Source: Amblyomma americanum (taxonomy: Eukaryota > Arthropoda > Arachnida > Ixodida > Ixodidae). From it: 64,000 bases of DNA. The notes under the pieces are model-generated. The model searched no databases. It saw only the letters and a list, made by a program, of their open reading frames with translations, and was not told the DNA's origin. Position numbers and translations under genes: made by a program. Below, piece after piece: positions 15,501 to 29,100 of the stretch. The DNA lies in the NCBI RefSeq assembly GCF_052857255.1, contig NC_135500.1:49750272-49814271 (forward strand), read 5' to 3'. Numbering within the stretch: the first letter of the stretch is position 1; each line of letters starts with the position of its first letter.

Positions 15501-15985
15501 CGATTTTACAAGTCGTCGAACAGTGGACGAGAAAGAACTGTAAAATTTTTCTCTGAGAACTGCGCGAAAACTTGTATTCCGCCTCAAAACAACGCGATAC
15601 ATCGTTTTAGATCGACACTAGCGAGATTCTCGAACATTGATTTTACAAGTCGTCTAAGAGTAGACGAGAAAGAGCTGTAATCTTCTTCTCTCAGAACTGC
15701 GCGAAAACTTGTATTCCGGCTCGAAACAACGGGATACATCGTTTTAGATCGAAACTAGCGAGATTCACGCACTTCGATTTTACAAGTCGTCGAAGAGTAG
15801 ACGAGAGAGAGCTGTAAACTATTTCTCTCAGAACTGCGCGAAAACTTGTATTCCGGCTCAAAACAACCGGATGCATCGTTTTAGATCGAAGCTAGCGAGA
15901 TTCACGCACTTCGATTTTGCAAGTCGTCGAAGAGTAGACGAGAGAAAGGTGTAAACTTTTTCTCTCTGAACTGCGCGAAAACTTG
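9590..15985. repeat. Higher-order repeat, 2,465-bp (18-monomer) unit, nearly three copies
   Basis: Inside the satellite, the same ordered series of monomer variants repeats with a period of exactly 2,465 bp (18 monomers). The copies start near 9,590, 12,055 and 14,520. Variant landmarks at 9,696, 10,243, 10,487, 10,761 and 11,515 all recur at +2,465, and those before the break recur again at +4,930. Copies differ by only a few substitutions, while neighbouring monomers differ much more. The third copy loses one monomer near 15,985 and then passes into a local 548-bp (4-monomer) duplication. This is the signature of higher-order amplification by unequal exchange. Confidence 0.9.
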
Positions 15986-18206
15986 TATTCCGGCTCAAAA
16001 CAACGGGATACAACGTTTTAGATCGAAACTAGCGAGATTTACGCACCTCGATTTCAGAAGTCGTCGAAGAGTAGACGATAGAGAGCTGTAAACTTTTTCT
16101 CTCAGAAGTGCGCGAAAACTTGTATTCCGGCTCAAAACAACCGAATAAATTGTTTTAAATGGAAACTAGCGAGATTTACGCACTTCGATTTTACAAGTCG
16201 TTGAAGAGTACACGAAAGAAAGCTGTAAACTTTCTCTCTCAGAACTGCGCGAAGACTTCAAATCCGGCTCAAAACAACGGGATACATCGTTTTAGATCGA
16301 AACTAGCGTGATTTACGCACTTCGATTTTACAAGTCGTCGAAGAGTAGACGAGAGAAAGGTGTAAACTATTTCTCTCAGAACTGCGCGAAAACTTGTATT
16401 CCGGCTCAAAACAACCGGATGCATCGTTTTAGATCGAAGCTAGCGAGATTCACGCACTTCGATTTTGCAAGTCGTCGAAGAGTAGACGAGAGAAAGGTGT
16501 AAACTTTTTCTCTCTGAACTGCGCGAAAACTTGTATTCCGGCTCAAAACAACGGGATACAACGTTTTAGATCGAAACTAGCGAGATTTACGCACCTCGAT
16601 TTCAGAAGTCGTCGAAGAGTAGACGATAGAGAGCTGTAAACTTTTTCTCTCAGAAGTGCGCGAAAACTTGTATTCCGGCTCAAAACAACCGAATAAATTG
16701 TTTTAAATGGAAACTAGCGAGATTTACGCACTTCGATTTTACAAGTCGTTGAAGAGTACACGAAAGAAAGCTGTAAACTTTCTCTCTCAGAACTGCGCGA
16801 AGACTTCAAATCCGGCTCAAAACAACGGGATACATCGTTTTAGATCGAAACTAGCGTGATTTACGCACTTCGATTTTACAAGTCGCGAAGAGTAGACGAG
16901 AGAAAGGTGTAAACGTTTTCTCTCAGAACTGCGCGAAAACTTGTATTCCGGCTCAAAACAACAGGATACATCGTTTTAGATCGAAACTAGCGAGATTTAC
17001 CAACTTTGATTTTACAAGTCGTCGAAGAGTAGACGAGAGAGAGCTGTAAACTATTTCTCTCAGAACTGCGCGAAAACTTGTATTCCGGCTCAAAACAACG
17101 AGATACATCTTTTTAGATTGAAACTAGAGAGATTTACGCGCTTCGATTTTACGAGTCGTCGAAGAGTAGACGCGAAAGAGCTGTAAACTTTTTCTCTGAG
17201 AACTGCGCGAAAACTTCTATTCCGGCTCAAAACAACGCGATACATCGCTTTAGATCGACACTAGCGAGATTCACGAACATCGATTTTACAAGTCGTCAAA
17301 AAGTAGACGAGAGACATCTGTAATTTTTTTCTCTCAGAACTGCGCGAAAACTTGTATTCCGGCTCAAAACAACCGGATACATCGTTTTAGCTCGAAACTA
17401 GCGAGATTTACGCAGTTCGATTTTACAAGTCGTCGAAGAGTAAACGAGAGAAAGCTGTAAACTTTTTCTCTCATAACTACGCGAAAACTTGTATTCCGTC
17501 TCAAAACAACGGGATACATCGTTTCAGATCGAAACTAGCAAAATTCACGAACATCGAATTTACAAGTCGTCGAAGAGTAGACGAGAAAAAGGTGTAAACT
17601 TTTTCTCTCAGAACCGCTCGAAAACTTGTATTCCGGCTCAAAACAACGGGATACATCGTTTTAGATTGAAAATAGCGAGATTCACGAATATCGATTTTAC
17701 AAGTCGTCGATGAGTGGACGAGAGAAAGCTGTAAACTTTTTCCCTCAGAACTGCGCGAAAACATGAATTCCGGCTCAAAACAACGGGATCAATTGTTTTA
17801 AATCGAAACTAGCGAGATTTACGTACTTCGATTTTAGAAGTCGTCGAAGAGTAGACGAAAGAGAGCTGTGAACTTTTTCTCTCCGAACTGCGCGAAAACT
17901 TGTATTCCGGCTCAAAACAACGCGATACATCGTTTTAGATCGAAAATGGGAAAATTCACGAACATCATTTTACAAGTCATCGAAGAGTAGACGAGAGAAT
18001 GGTGTAAACTTTTTCTCCCAGAACTGCGCGAGAACATGTATTCCAGCTGAAAACAACGGGATACATCGTTTTAGATCTAAACTAGCGAGATTCACGAACA
18101 TCGATTTTACAAGTCGTCGATCAGTAGACGGGAGAAAGGGGTAAACTTTTTCTCTCATAACTGCGCGAAAACTTGAATTCCGACTTAAAACAATCCGATA
18201 CATCGT

Positions 18207-20172
18207 TTTAGCTCGAAACAATCGAGATTTACGCACTTCGATTTTACAAGTCGTCGAAGAGTACACGAGAGAAAGCTGTAAAATTTTTCTCTCAGAACTG
18301 CGCGAAAACTTGTATTCCGGCTCGAAACAACGGGATACATCGTTTTAGATCGAAACTAGCGAGATTCACGCACTTCGATTTTACAAGTCGTCGAAGAGTA
18401 GACGAGAGAGAGCTGTAAGCTATTTCTCTCAGAACTGCGCGAAAACTTGTATTCCGGCTCAAAACAACGGGATACATCGTTTTAGATCGAAGCTAGCGAG
18501 ATTCACGCACTTCGATTTTGCAAGTCGTCGAAGAGTAGACGAGAGAAAGGTGTAAACTTTTTCTCTCTGAACTGCGCAAAAACTTGTATTCCGGCTCAAA
18601 ACAACGGGATACATCGTTTTAGATCGATGCTAGCGAGAATCACGAACATCGATTTTACAAGTCGTCAAAAAGTAGACGAGAGACATCTGTAGTCTTTTTC
18701 TCTCAGAACTGCGCGAAAACTTGTTTTCCGGCTCAAAACAACGGGATACAACGTTTTAGATCGAAACTAGCGAGATTTAGGCACCTCGATTTCAGAAGTC
18801 GTCGAAGAGTAGACGAAAGAGAGCTGTAAACTTTTTCTCTCAGAAGTGCGCGAAAACTTGTATTCCGGCTCAAAACAACCGAATAAATTGTTTTAAATGG
18901 AAACTAGCGAGATTTACGCACTTCGATTTTACAAGTCGTCGAAGAGTACACGAAAGAAAGCTGTAAACTTTCTCTCTCAGAACTGCGCGAAGACTTCAAT
19001 TCCGGCTCAAAACAACGGGATACATCGTTTTAGATCGAAACTAGCGTGATTTACGCACTTCGATTTTACAAGTCGTCGAAGAGTAGACGAGAGAAAGGTG
19101 TAAACGTTTTCTGTCAGAACTGCGCGAAAACTTGTATACCGGCTCAAAACAACAGGATAGATCGTTTTAGATCGAAACCAGCGAGATTTACGCACTTTGA
19201 TTTTACAAGTCGTCGAAGAGTAGACGAGAGAGAGCTGTAAACTATTTCTCTCAGAACTGCGCGAAAACTTGTATTCCGGCTCAAAACAACGAGATACATC
19301 TTTTTAGATTGAAACTAGAGAGATTCACGAATATCGATTTTACGAGTCGTCGAAGAGTAGACGCGAAAGAGCTGTAAACTTTTTCTCTGAGAACTGCGCG
19401 AAAACTTCTATTCCGGCTCAAAACAACGCGATACATCGCTTTAGATCGACACTACTGAGATTCTCGAACATCGATTTTACAAGTCGTCTAAGAGTAGACG
19501 AGAGAGAGCTGTAATCTTTTTCTCTCAGAACTGCGCGAAAACTTGTATTCCGGCTCAAAACAACGGGATACATCGTTTTAGATTGAAACTAGCGAGATTC
19601 ACGAACATCGATCTTACAAGTCGTCGAAGAGTAGACGAGAGAGAGCTGTAAACTATTTCTCTCAGAACTGCGCGAAAACTTGTATTCCGGCTCAAAACAA
19701 CGGGATACATCGTTTTAGATCGAAGCTAGCGAGATTCACGCACTTCGATTTTGCAAGTCGTCGAAGAGTAGACGAGAGAAAGGTGTAAACTTTTTCTCTC
19801 TGAACTGCGCGAAAACTTGTATTCCGGCTCAAAACAACGGCATACATCGTTTTAGATCGATACTAGCGAGATTCACGAACATCGCTTTTACAAGTCGTCA
19901 AAAAGTAGACGAGAGACATCTGTAATCTTTTTCTCTCAGAACTGCGCGAAAACTTGTATTCCGGCTCAAAACAACGGGATACAACGTTTTAGATCGAAAG
20001 TAGCGAGATTTACGCACCTCGATTTCAGAAGTCGTCGAAGAGTAGACGATAGAGAGCTGTAAACTTTTTCTCTCAGAAGTGCGCGAAAACTTGTATTCCG
20101 GCTCAAAACAACCGAATAAATTGTTTTAAATGGAAACTAGCGAGAATTACGCACTTCGATTTTACAAGTCGT
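18207..20172. repeat. Long-range duplicate of the first ~1,966 bp of the array
   Basis: Bases 18,207 to about 20,172 match bases 1 to about 1,966 almost perfectly at a constant offset of 18,206 bp (133 monomers). They share private variants such as GAAACCAGCG and ACAGGATAGATCG. A difference is visible near 523 versus 18,729 (one base of CTTCTTTT/CTTGTTTT), and identity is lost near 1,966. The left copy is cut by the window edge, so the duplicated block may be longer. Distant near-identity with intervening diverged monomers means segmental duplication within the array, not only local slippage. Confidence 0.85.
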
Positions 20173-23100
20173 CGAAGAGTACACGAAAGAAAGCTGTAAA
20201 CTTTCTCTCTCAGAACTGCGCGAAGACTTCAATTCCGGCTCAAAACAACGGGATACATCGTTTTAGATCGAAACTAGCGTGATTTACGCACTTCGATTTT
20301 ACAAGTCGTCGAAGAGTAGACGAGAGAAAGGTGTAAACGTTTTCTGTCAGAACTGCGCGAAAACTTGTATTCCGGCTCAAAACAACGAGATACATCTTTT
20401 TAGATTGAAACTAGAGAGATTCACGAATATCGATTTTACGAGTCGTCGAAGAGTAGACGCGAAAGAGCTGTAAACTTTTTCTCTGAGAACTGCGCGAAAA
20501 CTTCTATTCCGGCTCAAAACAACGCGATACATCGCTTTAGATCGACACTACTGAGATTCTCGAACATCGATTTTACAAGTCGCTAAGAGTAGACGAGAGA
20601 GAGCTGTAATCTTTTTCTCTCAGAACTGCGCGAAAACTTGTATTCCGGCTCAAACCAACGGGATACATCGTTTTAGATTGAAACTAGCGAGATTCACGAA
20701 CATCGATTTTACAAGTCGTCGATGAGTAAGAGAAAGGTGTAAACTTTTTCTCTCATAACTGCGCGACAACTTGTATTCCGGCTCAAAACAACCGGATACA
20801 TCGTTTTAGCTCGAAACTAGCGAGATTTACGCAGTTCGATTTTACAAGTCGTCGAAGAGTAAACGAGAGAGAGCTGTAAACTTTTTCTCTCATAACTACG
20901 CGAAAACATGTATTCCGTCTCAAAACAACGGGATACATCGTTTCAGATCGAAACTAGCAAAATTCACGAACATCGAATTTACAAGTCGTCGAAGAGTAGA
21001 CGAGAGAAAGGTGTAAACTTTTTCTCTCAGAACTGCTCGAAAACTTGTATTCCGGCTCAAAACAACGGGATACATCGTTTTAGATTGAAAATAGCGAGAT
21101 TCACGAATATCGATTTTACAAGTCGTCGATGAGTGGACGAGAGAAAGCTGTAAACTTTTTCTCTCAGAACTGCGCGAAAACATGAATTCCGGCTCAAAAC
21201 AACGGGATCAATTGTTTTAAATCGAAACTAGCGAGATTTACGTACTTCGATTTTAGAAGTCGTCGAAGAGTAGACGAAAGAGAGCTGTGAACTTTTTCTC
21301 TCAGAACTGCGCGAAAACTTGTATTCCGGCTCAAAACAACGCGATACATCGTTTTAGATCGAAAATGGGAAAATTCACGAACATCATTTTACAAGTCATC
21401 GAAGAGTAGACGAGAGAATGGTGTAAACTTTTTCTCCCAGAACTGCGCGAGAACATGTATTCCAGCTCAAAACAACGGGATACATCGTTTTTGATCTAAA
21501 CTAGCGAGATTCACGAACATCGATTTTACAAGTCGTCGATCAGTAGACGGGAGAAAGGGGTAAACTTTTTCTCTCATAACTGCGCGAAAACTTGTATTCC
21601 GACTCAAAACAATCCGATACATCGTTTTAGCTCGAAACAATCGAGATTTACGCACTTCGATTTTACAAGTCGTCGAAGAGTACACGATAGAAAGCTGTAA
21701 AATTTTTCTCTCAGAACTGCGCGAAAACTTGTATTCCGGCTCGAAACAACGGGATACATCGTTTTAGATCGAAACTAGCGAGATTCACGCACTTCGATCT
21801 TACAAGTCGTCGAAGAGTAGACGAGAGAGAGCTGTAAACTATTTCTCTCAGAACTGCGCGAAAACTTGTATTCCGGCTCAAAACAACGGGATACATCGTT
21901 TTAGATCGAAGCTAGCGAGATTCACGCACTTCGATTTTGCAAGTCGTCGAAGAGTAGACGAGAGAAAGGTGTAAACTTTTTCTCTCTGAACTGCGCGAAA
22001 ACTTGTATTCCGGCTCAACACAACGGGATACATCGTTTTAGATCGATACTAGCGAGATTCACGAACATCGATTTTACAAGTCGTCAAAAAGTAGACGAGA
22101 GACATCTGTAATCTTTTTCTCTCAGAACTGCGCGAAAACTTGTTTTCCGGCTCAAAACAACGGGATACAACGTTTTAGATCGAAACTAGCGAGATTTGCG
22201 CACCTCGATTTCAGAAGTCGTCGAAGAGTAGACGATAGAGAGCTGTAAACTTTTTCTCTCAGAAGTGCGCGAAAACTTGTATTCCGGCTCAAAACAACCG
22301 AATAAATTGTTTTAAATGGAAACTAGCGAGATTTACGCACTTCGATTTTACAAGTCGTCGAAGAGTACACGAAAGAAAGCTGTAAACTTTCTCTCTCAGA
22401 ACTGCGCGAAGACTTCAATTCCTGCTCAAAACAACGGGATACATCGTTTTAGATCGAAACTAGCGTGATTTACGCACTTCGATTTTACAAGTCGTCGAAG
22501 AGTAGACGAGAGAAAGGTGTAAACGTTTTCTCTCAGAACTGCGCGAAAACTTGTATTCCGGCTCAAAACAACAGGATACATCGTTTTAGATCGAAACTAG
22601 CGAGATTTACGCACTTTGATTTTACAAGTCGTCGAAGAGTAGACGAGAGAGAGCTGTAAACTATTTCTCTCAGAACTGCGCGAAAACTTGAATTCCGGCT
22701 CAAAACAACGAGATACATCTTTTTAGATTGAAACTAGAGAGATTTACGCGCTTCGATTTTACGAGTCGTCGAAGAGTAGACGCGAAAGAGCTGTAAACTT
22801 TTTCTCTGAGAACTGCGCGAAAACATCTATTCCGGCTCAAAACAACGCGATACATCGCTTTAGATCGACACTAGCGAGATTCTCGAACATCGATTTTACA
22901 AGTCGTCTAAGAGTAGACGAGAGAGAGCTGTAATCTTTTTCTCTCAGAACTGCGCGAAAACTTGTATTCCGGCTCAAAACAACGCGATACATCGTTTTAG
23001 ATTGAAACTAGCGCGATTCACGAACATCGATTTTACAAGTCGTCGATGAGTAAGAGAAAGGTGTAAACTTTTTCTCTCATAACTGCGCGAAAACTTGTAT

Positions 23101-26100
23101 TCCGGCTCAAAACAACCGGATACATCGTTTTAGCTCGAAACTAGCGAGATTTACGCAGTTCGATTTTACAAGTCGTCGAAGAGTAAACGAGAGAAAGCTG
23201 TAAACTTTTTCTCTCATAACTACGCGAAAACTTGTATTCCGTCTCAAAACAACGGGATACATCGTTTCAGATCGAAACTAGCAAAATTCACGAACATCGA
23301 ATTTACAAGTCGTCGAAGAGTAGACGAGAGAAAGGTGCAAACTTTTTCTCTCAGAACTGCTCGAAAACTTGTATTCCGGCTCAAAACAACGGGATACATC
23401 GTTTTAGATTGAAAATAGCGAGATTCACGAATATCGATTTTACAAGTCGTCGATGAGTGGACGAGAGAAAGCTGTAAACTTTTTCTCTCAGAACTGCGCG
23501 AATACATGAATTCCGGCTCAAAACAACGGGATCAATTGTTTTAAATCGAAACTAGCGAGATTTACGTACTTCGATTTTAGAAGTCGTCGAAGAGTAGACG
23601 AAAGAGAGCTGTGAACTTTTTCTCTCAGAACTGCGCGAAAACTTGTATTCCGGCTCAAAACAACGGGATACATCGTTTTAGATCGAAACTAGCAAAATTC
23701 ACGAACATCGATTTTACAAGTCGTCGAAGAGTGGACGAGAGAATCTGTAGACATTTTCGCTCATAACTGCGCGAGAACTTGTATTCCGGCTCAAAACAAC
23801 GGGATACATCGTTTTAGATCGAAACTAGCAAAATTCACGAACATCGATTTTACAAGTCGTCGAAGAGTGGACGAGAGAAAGCTGTAAACTTTTTCTCTCA
23901 GAACTGCGCGAGAACTTGTATTCCGGCTCAAAACAACGGGATACATCGTTTTAGATCGATACTAGCGAGATTCTCGAACATCGATTTTACAAGTCGTCAC
24001 AGAGTAGACGAGAGAGAGCTGTAAACTATTTCTCTCAGAACTGCGCGAAAACTTGTATTCCGGCTCAAAATAACGGGATACATCGTTTTAGATCGAAACT
24101 AGCGAGATTCACGCACTTCGATTTTACAAGTCGTCGAAGAGTAGACGAGAGAGCACTGTAAACTTTTTCTCTCATAACTGAGCGAAAACTTGTATTCCGT
24201 CTCAAAACAACGGCATACATCGTTTCAGATCGAAACTAGCAAAATTCACGAACATCGATTTTACAAGTCGTCGAAGAGTAGACGAGAGAGAGCTGTAATC
24301 TTTTTCTCTCAGAACTGCGCGAAAACTTGTATTCCGGCTCAAAACAACGGGATACAACGTTTTAGATCGAAACTAGCGAGATTTACGCACCTCGATTTCA
24401 GAAGTCGTCGAAGAGTAGACGATAGAGAGCTGTAAACGTTTTCTCTCAGAAGTGCGCGAAAACTTGTATTCCGGCTCAAAACAACCGAATAAATTGTTTT
24501 AAATGGAAACTAGCGAGATTTACGCACTTTGATTTTACAAGTCGTCGAAGAGTAGACGAGAGAGAGCTGTAAACTATTTCTCTCAGAACTGCGCGAAAAC
24601 TTGTATTCCGGCTCAAAACAACGAGATACATCTTTTTAGATTGAAACTAGAGAGATTTACGCGCTTCGATTTTACGAGTCGTCGAAGAGTAGACGCGAAA
24701 GAGCTGTAAACTTTTTCTCTGAGAACTGCGCGAAAACTTCTATTCCGGCTCAAAACAACGCGATACATCGCTTTAGATCGACACTAGCGAGATTCTCGAA
24801 CATCCATTTTACAAGTCGTCTAAGAGTAGACGAGAGAGAGCTGTAATCTTTTTCTCTCAGAACTGCGCGAAAACTTGTATTCCGGCTCAAAACAACGGGA
24901 TACATCGTTTTAGATTGAAACTAGCGAGATACACGAACATCGATTTTACAAGTCGTCGATGAGTAAGAGAAAGGTGTAAACTTTTTCTCTCATAACTGCG
25001 CGAAAACTTGTATTCCGGCTCAAAACAACCGGATACATCGTTTTAGCTCGAAACTAGCGAGATTTACGCAGTTCGATTTTACAAGTCGTCGAAGAGTACA
25101 CGAGAGAAAGCTGTAAAATTTTTCTCTCAGAACTGCGCGAAAACTTGAATTCCGGCACAAAACAACGGGATACATCGTTTCAGATCGAAACTAGCGAGAT
25201 GCACGCACTTCGATTTTGCAAGTCGTCCAAGAGTAAACGAGAGAAAGGTGTAAACTTTTTCTCTCAGAACTGCGCGAAAACTTGTATTCCGGCTCAAAAC
25301 AACGGGGTACATCGTTTTAGATCAAAACTAGCGAGATTTACGCACTTTGATTTTACAAGTCGTCGATGAGTAGACGAGAGAGAGCTGTAAACTATTTCTC
25401 TCAGAACTGCGCGAAAACTTGTATTCCGTCTCAAAACAACGGGATATATCGTTTCAGATCGAAACTAGCGAGATGCACGCACTTCGATTTTGCAAGTCGT
25501 CCAAGAGTAAACGAGAGAAAGGTGTAAACTTTTTCTCTCAGAACTGCGCGAAAACTTGTATTCCGGCTCAAAACAACGGGGTACATCGTTTTAGATCAAA
25601 ACTAGCGAGATTTTCGCACTTTGATTTTAGAAGTCGTCGAAGAGTAGACGAAAGAGAGCTGTGAACGTTTTCTCTCAGAACTGCGCGAAAGCTTGTATTC
25701 CGGCTCAAAACAACGGGATACATCGTTTCAGATCGAAACTAGCGAGATTTACGCACCTCGATTTCAGAAGTCGTCGAAGGATAGACGATAGAGAGCTGTA
25801 AACTTTTTCTCTCAGAACTGCGCGAAAACTTGTATTCCGGCTCAAAACAACCGAATAAATTGTTTTAGATCGAAACAAGTGAGATTTACGCACTTCGATT
25901 TTACAAGTCGAAGAGTAGACGAGAGAAAGCTGTAAACTTTCTCTCTCAGAACTGCGCGAAAACTTCAATCCCGGCTCAAAACAACGGGATACATCGTTTT
26001 AGATCGAAACTAGCGAGATTTACGCACTTCGATTTTACAAGTCGTCGAAGAGTAGACGAGAGAAAGCGGTAAACTTTCTCGCTCATAACTGCGCGAGAAC

Positions 26101-29100
26101 TTGTATTCCGGCTCAAAACAACGGGATACATCGTTTTAGATCGAAACTAGCAAAATTCACGAACATCGATTTTACAACTCGTCGAAGAGTAGACGAGAGA
26201 AAGGTGTAAACTTTTTCTCTCAGAACAGCGCGAGAACTTGTATTCCGGCTAAAACAACGAGATACATGATTTTAGATTGAAACTAGAGAGATTCACGCGC
26301 TTCGATTTTACGAGTCGTCGAAGAGTAGACGAGAAAGAACTGTAAAATTTTTCTCTGAGAACTGCGCGAAAACTTGTATTCCGGCTCAAACCAACGCGAT
26401 ACATCGTTTTAGATTTACACTAGCGAGATTCTCGAACATCGATTTTACAAGTCGTCTAAGAGTAGACGAGAGAGAGCTGCAATCTTTTTCTCTCAGAACT
26501 GCGCGAAAACTTGTATTCCGGCTCAAAACAACGGGATACATCGTTTTAGATCGAAACTAGCGAGATTCACGCACTTAGATTTTGCAAGTCGTCGAAGAGT
26601 AGACAAGAGAAAGGTGTAAACTTTTTCTCTCTGAACTGCGCGAAAATTTGTATTCCGGCTCAAAACAACGGGATACATCGTTTTAGATCGATACTAGCGA
26701 GATTCACGAACATCGATTTTACAAGTCGTCAAAAAGTAGACGAGAGAGATCTGTAATCTTTTTCTCTCAGAACTGCGCGAAAACTTGAATACCGGCTCAA
26801 AACAACGGGATACATCGTTTTAGATCGAAACTAGCGAGATTTACGCACTTCGATATTACAAGTCGTCGAAGAGTACACGAGAGAAAACTGTAAACTTTTT
26901 CTCTCAGAACTGCGCGAAAACATGAATTCCGGCTCAAAACAACGGGATACAACGTTTTAGATTGAAACTAGCGAGATTTCCGCACTTCGATTTTACAAGT
27001 CGTCGAAGAGTAGACGAGAGAACGCTGTAAACTTTTTCTCTCAGAACTGCGCGAAAACTTGTATTCCGGCTCAAAACAACGGGATACATTGTTTTAAATC
27101 GAAACTAGCGAGAATTCCGCATTTCGATTTTACAAGTCGTCGAAGAGTAGACGAGAGAAAGCTGTAAACATTTTCTCTCAGAACTGCGCGAAAACATGAA
27201 TTCCGGCTCAAAACAACGGGATGCATTGTTTTAGATCGAAACTAGCGAGATTTACGTACTTCGATTTTAGAAGTCGTGGAAGAGTAGACGATAGAGAGCT
27301 GTAAACTTTTTCTCTCAGAACTGCGCGAAAACTTGTATTCCGGCTCAAAACAACCGAATAAGTTGTTTTAGATCGAAACTAGCGAGAATTCCGCACTTCG
27401 ATTTTACAAGTCGTCGAAGAGTAGACGAGAGAAAGCTGTAAACATTTTCTCTCAGAACTGCGCGAAAACTTGTATTCCGGCTCAAAACAACGGGATACAT
27501 CGTTTTAGATCGAAACTAGCAAAATTCACGAACATCGATTTTACAACTCGTCGAAGAGTAGACGAGAGAAAGGTGTAAACTTTTTCTCTCAGAACTGCGC
27601 GAGAACTTGTATTCCGGCTAAAACAACGAGATACATGATTTTAGATTGAAACTAGAGAGATTTACGCGCTTCCATTTTACGAGTCGTCGAGGAGTAGACG
27701 AGAAAGAACTGTAAAATTTTTCTCTGAGAACTGCGCGAAAACTTGTATTCCGCCTCAAAACAACGCGATACATCGTTTTAGAACGACACTAGCGAGATTC
27801 TCGAACATTGATTTTACAAGTCGTCTTAGAGTAGACGAGAAAGAGCTGTAATCTTTTTCTCTCAGAACTGCGCGAAAACTTGTATTCCGGCTCAAAACAA
27901 CGGGATACATCGTTTTAGATCGAAACTAGCGAGATTTACGCACTTTGATTTTACAAGTCGTCGAAGAGTAGACGAGAGAGAGCTGTAAACTATTTCTCTC
28001 AGAACTGCGCGCAAACTTGTATTCCGGCTCAAAACAACGGGATACATCGTTTTAGATCGAAGCTAGCGAGATTCACGCACTTCGATTTTGCAAGTCGTCG
28101 AAGAGTAGACGAGAGAAAGGTGTAAACTTTTTCTCTCTGAACTGCGCGAAAACTTGTATTCCGGCTCAAAACAACGGGATACATCGTTTTAGATCGATAC
28201 TAGCGAGATTCACGAACATCGATTTTACAAGTCGTCAAAAAGTAGACGAGAGACATCTGTAATCTTTTTCTCTCAGAACTGCGCGAAAACTTGTATTCCG
28301 GCTCAAAACAACGGGATACAACGTTTTAGATCGAAACTAGCGAGATTTTACGCACCTCGATTTCAGAAGTCGTCGAAGAGTAGACGATAGAGAGCTGTAA
28401 ACTTTTTCTCTCAGAAGTGCGCGAAAACTTGTATTCCGGCTCAAAACAACCGAATAAATTGTTTTAAATGGAAACTAGCGAGATTTACGCACTTCGATTT
28501 TACAAGTCGTCGAAGAGTACACGAAAGAAAGCTGTAAACTTTCTCTCTCAGAACTGCGCGAAGACTTCAAATCCGGCTCAAAACAACGGGATACATCGTT
28601 TTAGATCGAAACTAGCGTGATTTACGCACTTCGATTTTACAAGTCGTCCAAGAGTAAACGAGAGAAAGCTGTAAACTTTTTCTCTCATAACTGCGCGAAA
28701 ACTTGTATTCCGTCTCAAAACAACGGGATATATCGTTTCAGATCGAAACTAGCGAGATGCACGCACTTCGATTTTGCAAGTCGTCCAAGAGTAAACGAGA
28801 GAAAGGTGTAAACTTTTTCTCTCAGAACTGCGCGAAAACTTGTATTCCGGCTCAAAACAACGGGGTACATCGTTTTAGATCAAAACTAGCGAGATTTACG
28901 CACTTTGATTTTACAAGTCGTCGATGAGTAGACGAGAGAGAGCTGTAAACTATTTCTCTCAGAACTGCGCGAAAACTTGTATTCCGGCTCAAAACAACGG
29001 GATACATCGTTTTAGATCGAAACTAGCGAGATTTACGCACTTTGATTTCACATGTCGTCGAAGAGTAGACGAGAGACAGCTGTAAACTATTTCTCTCAGA

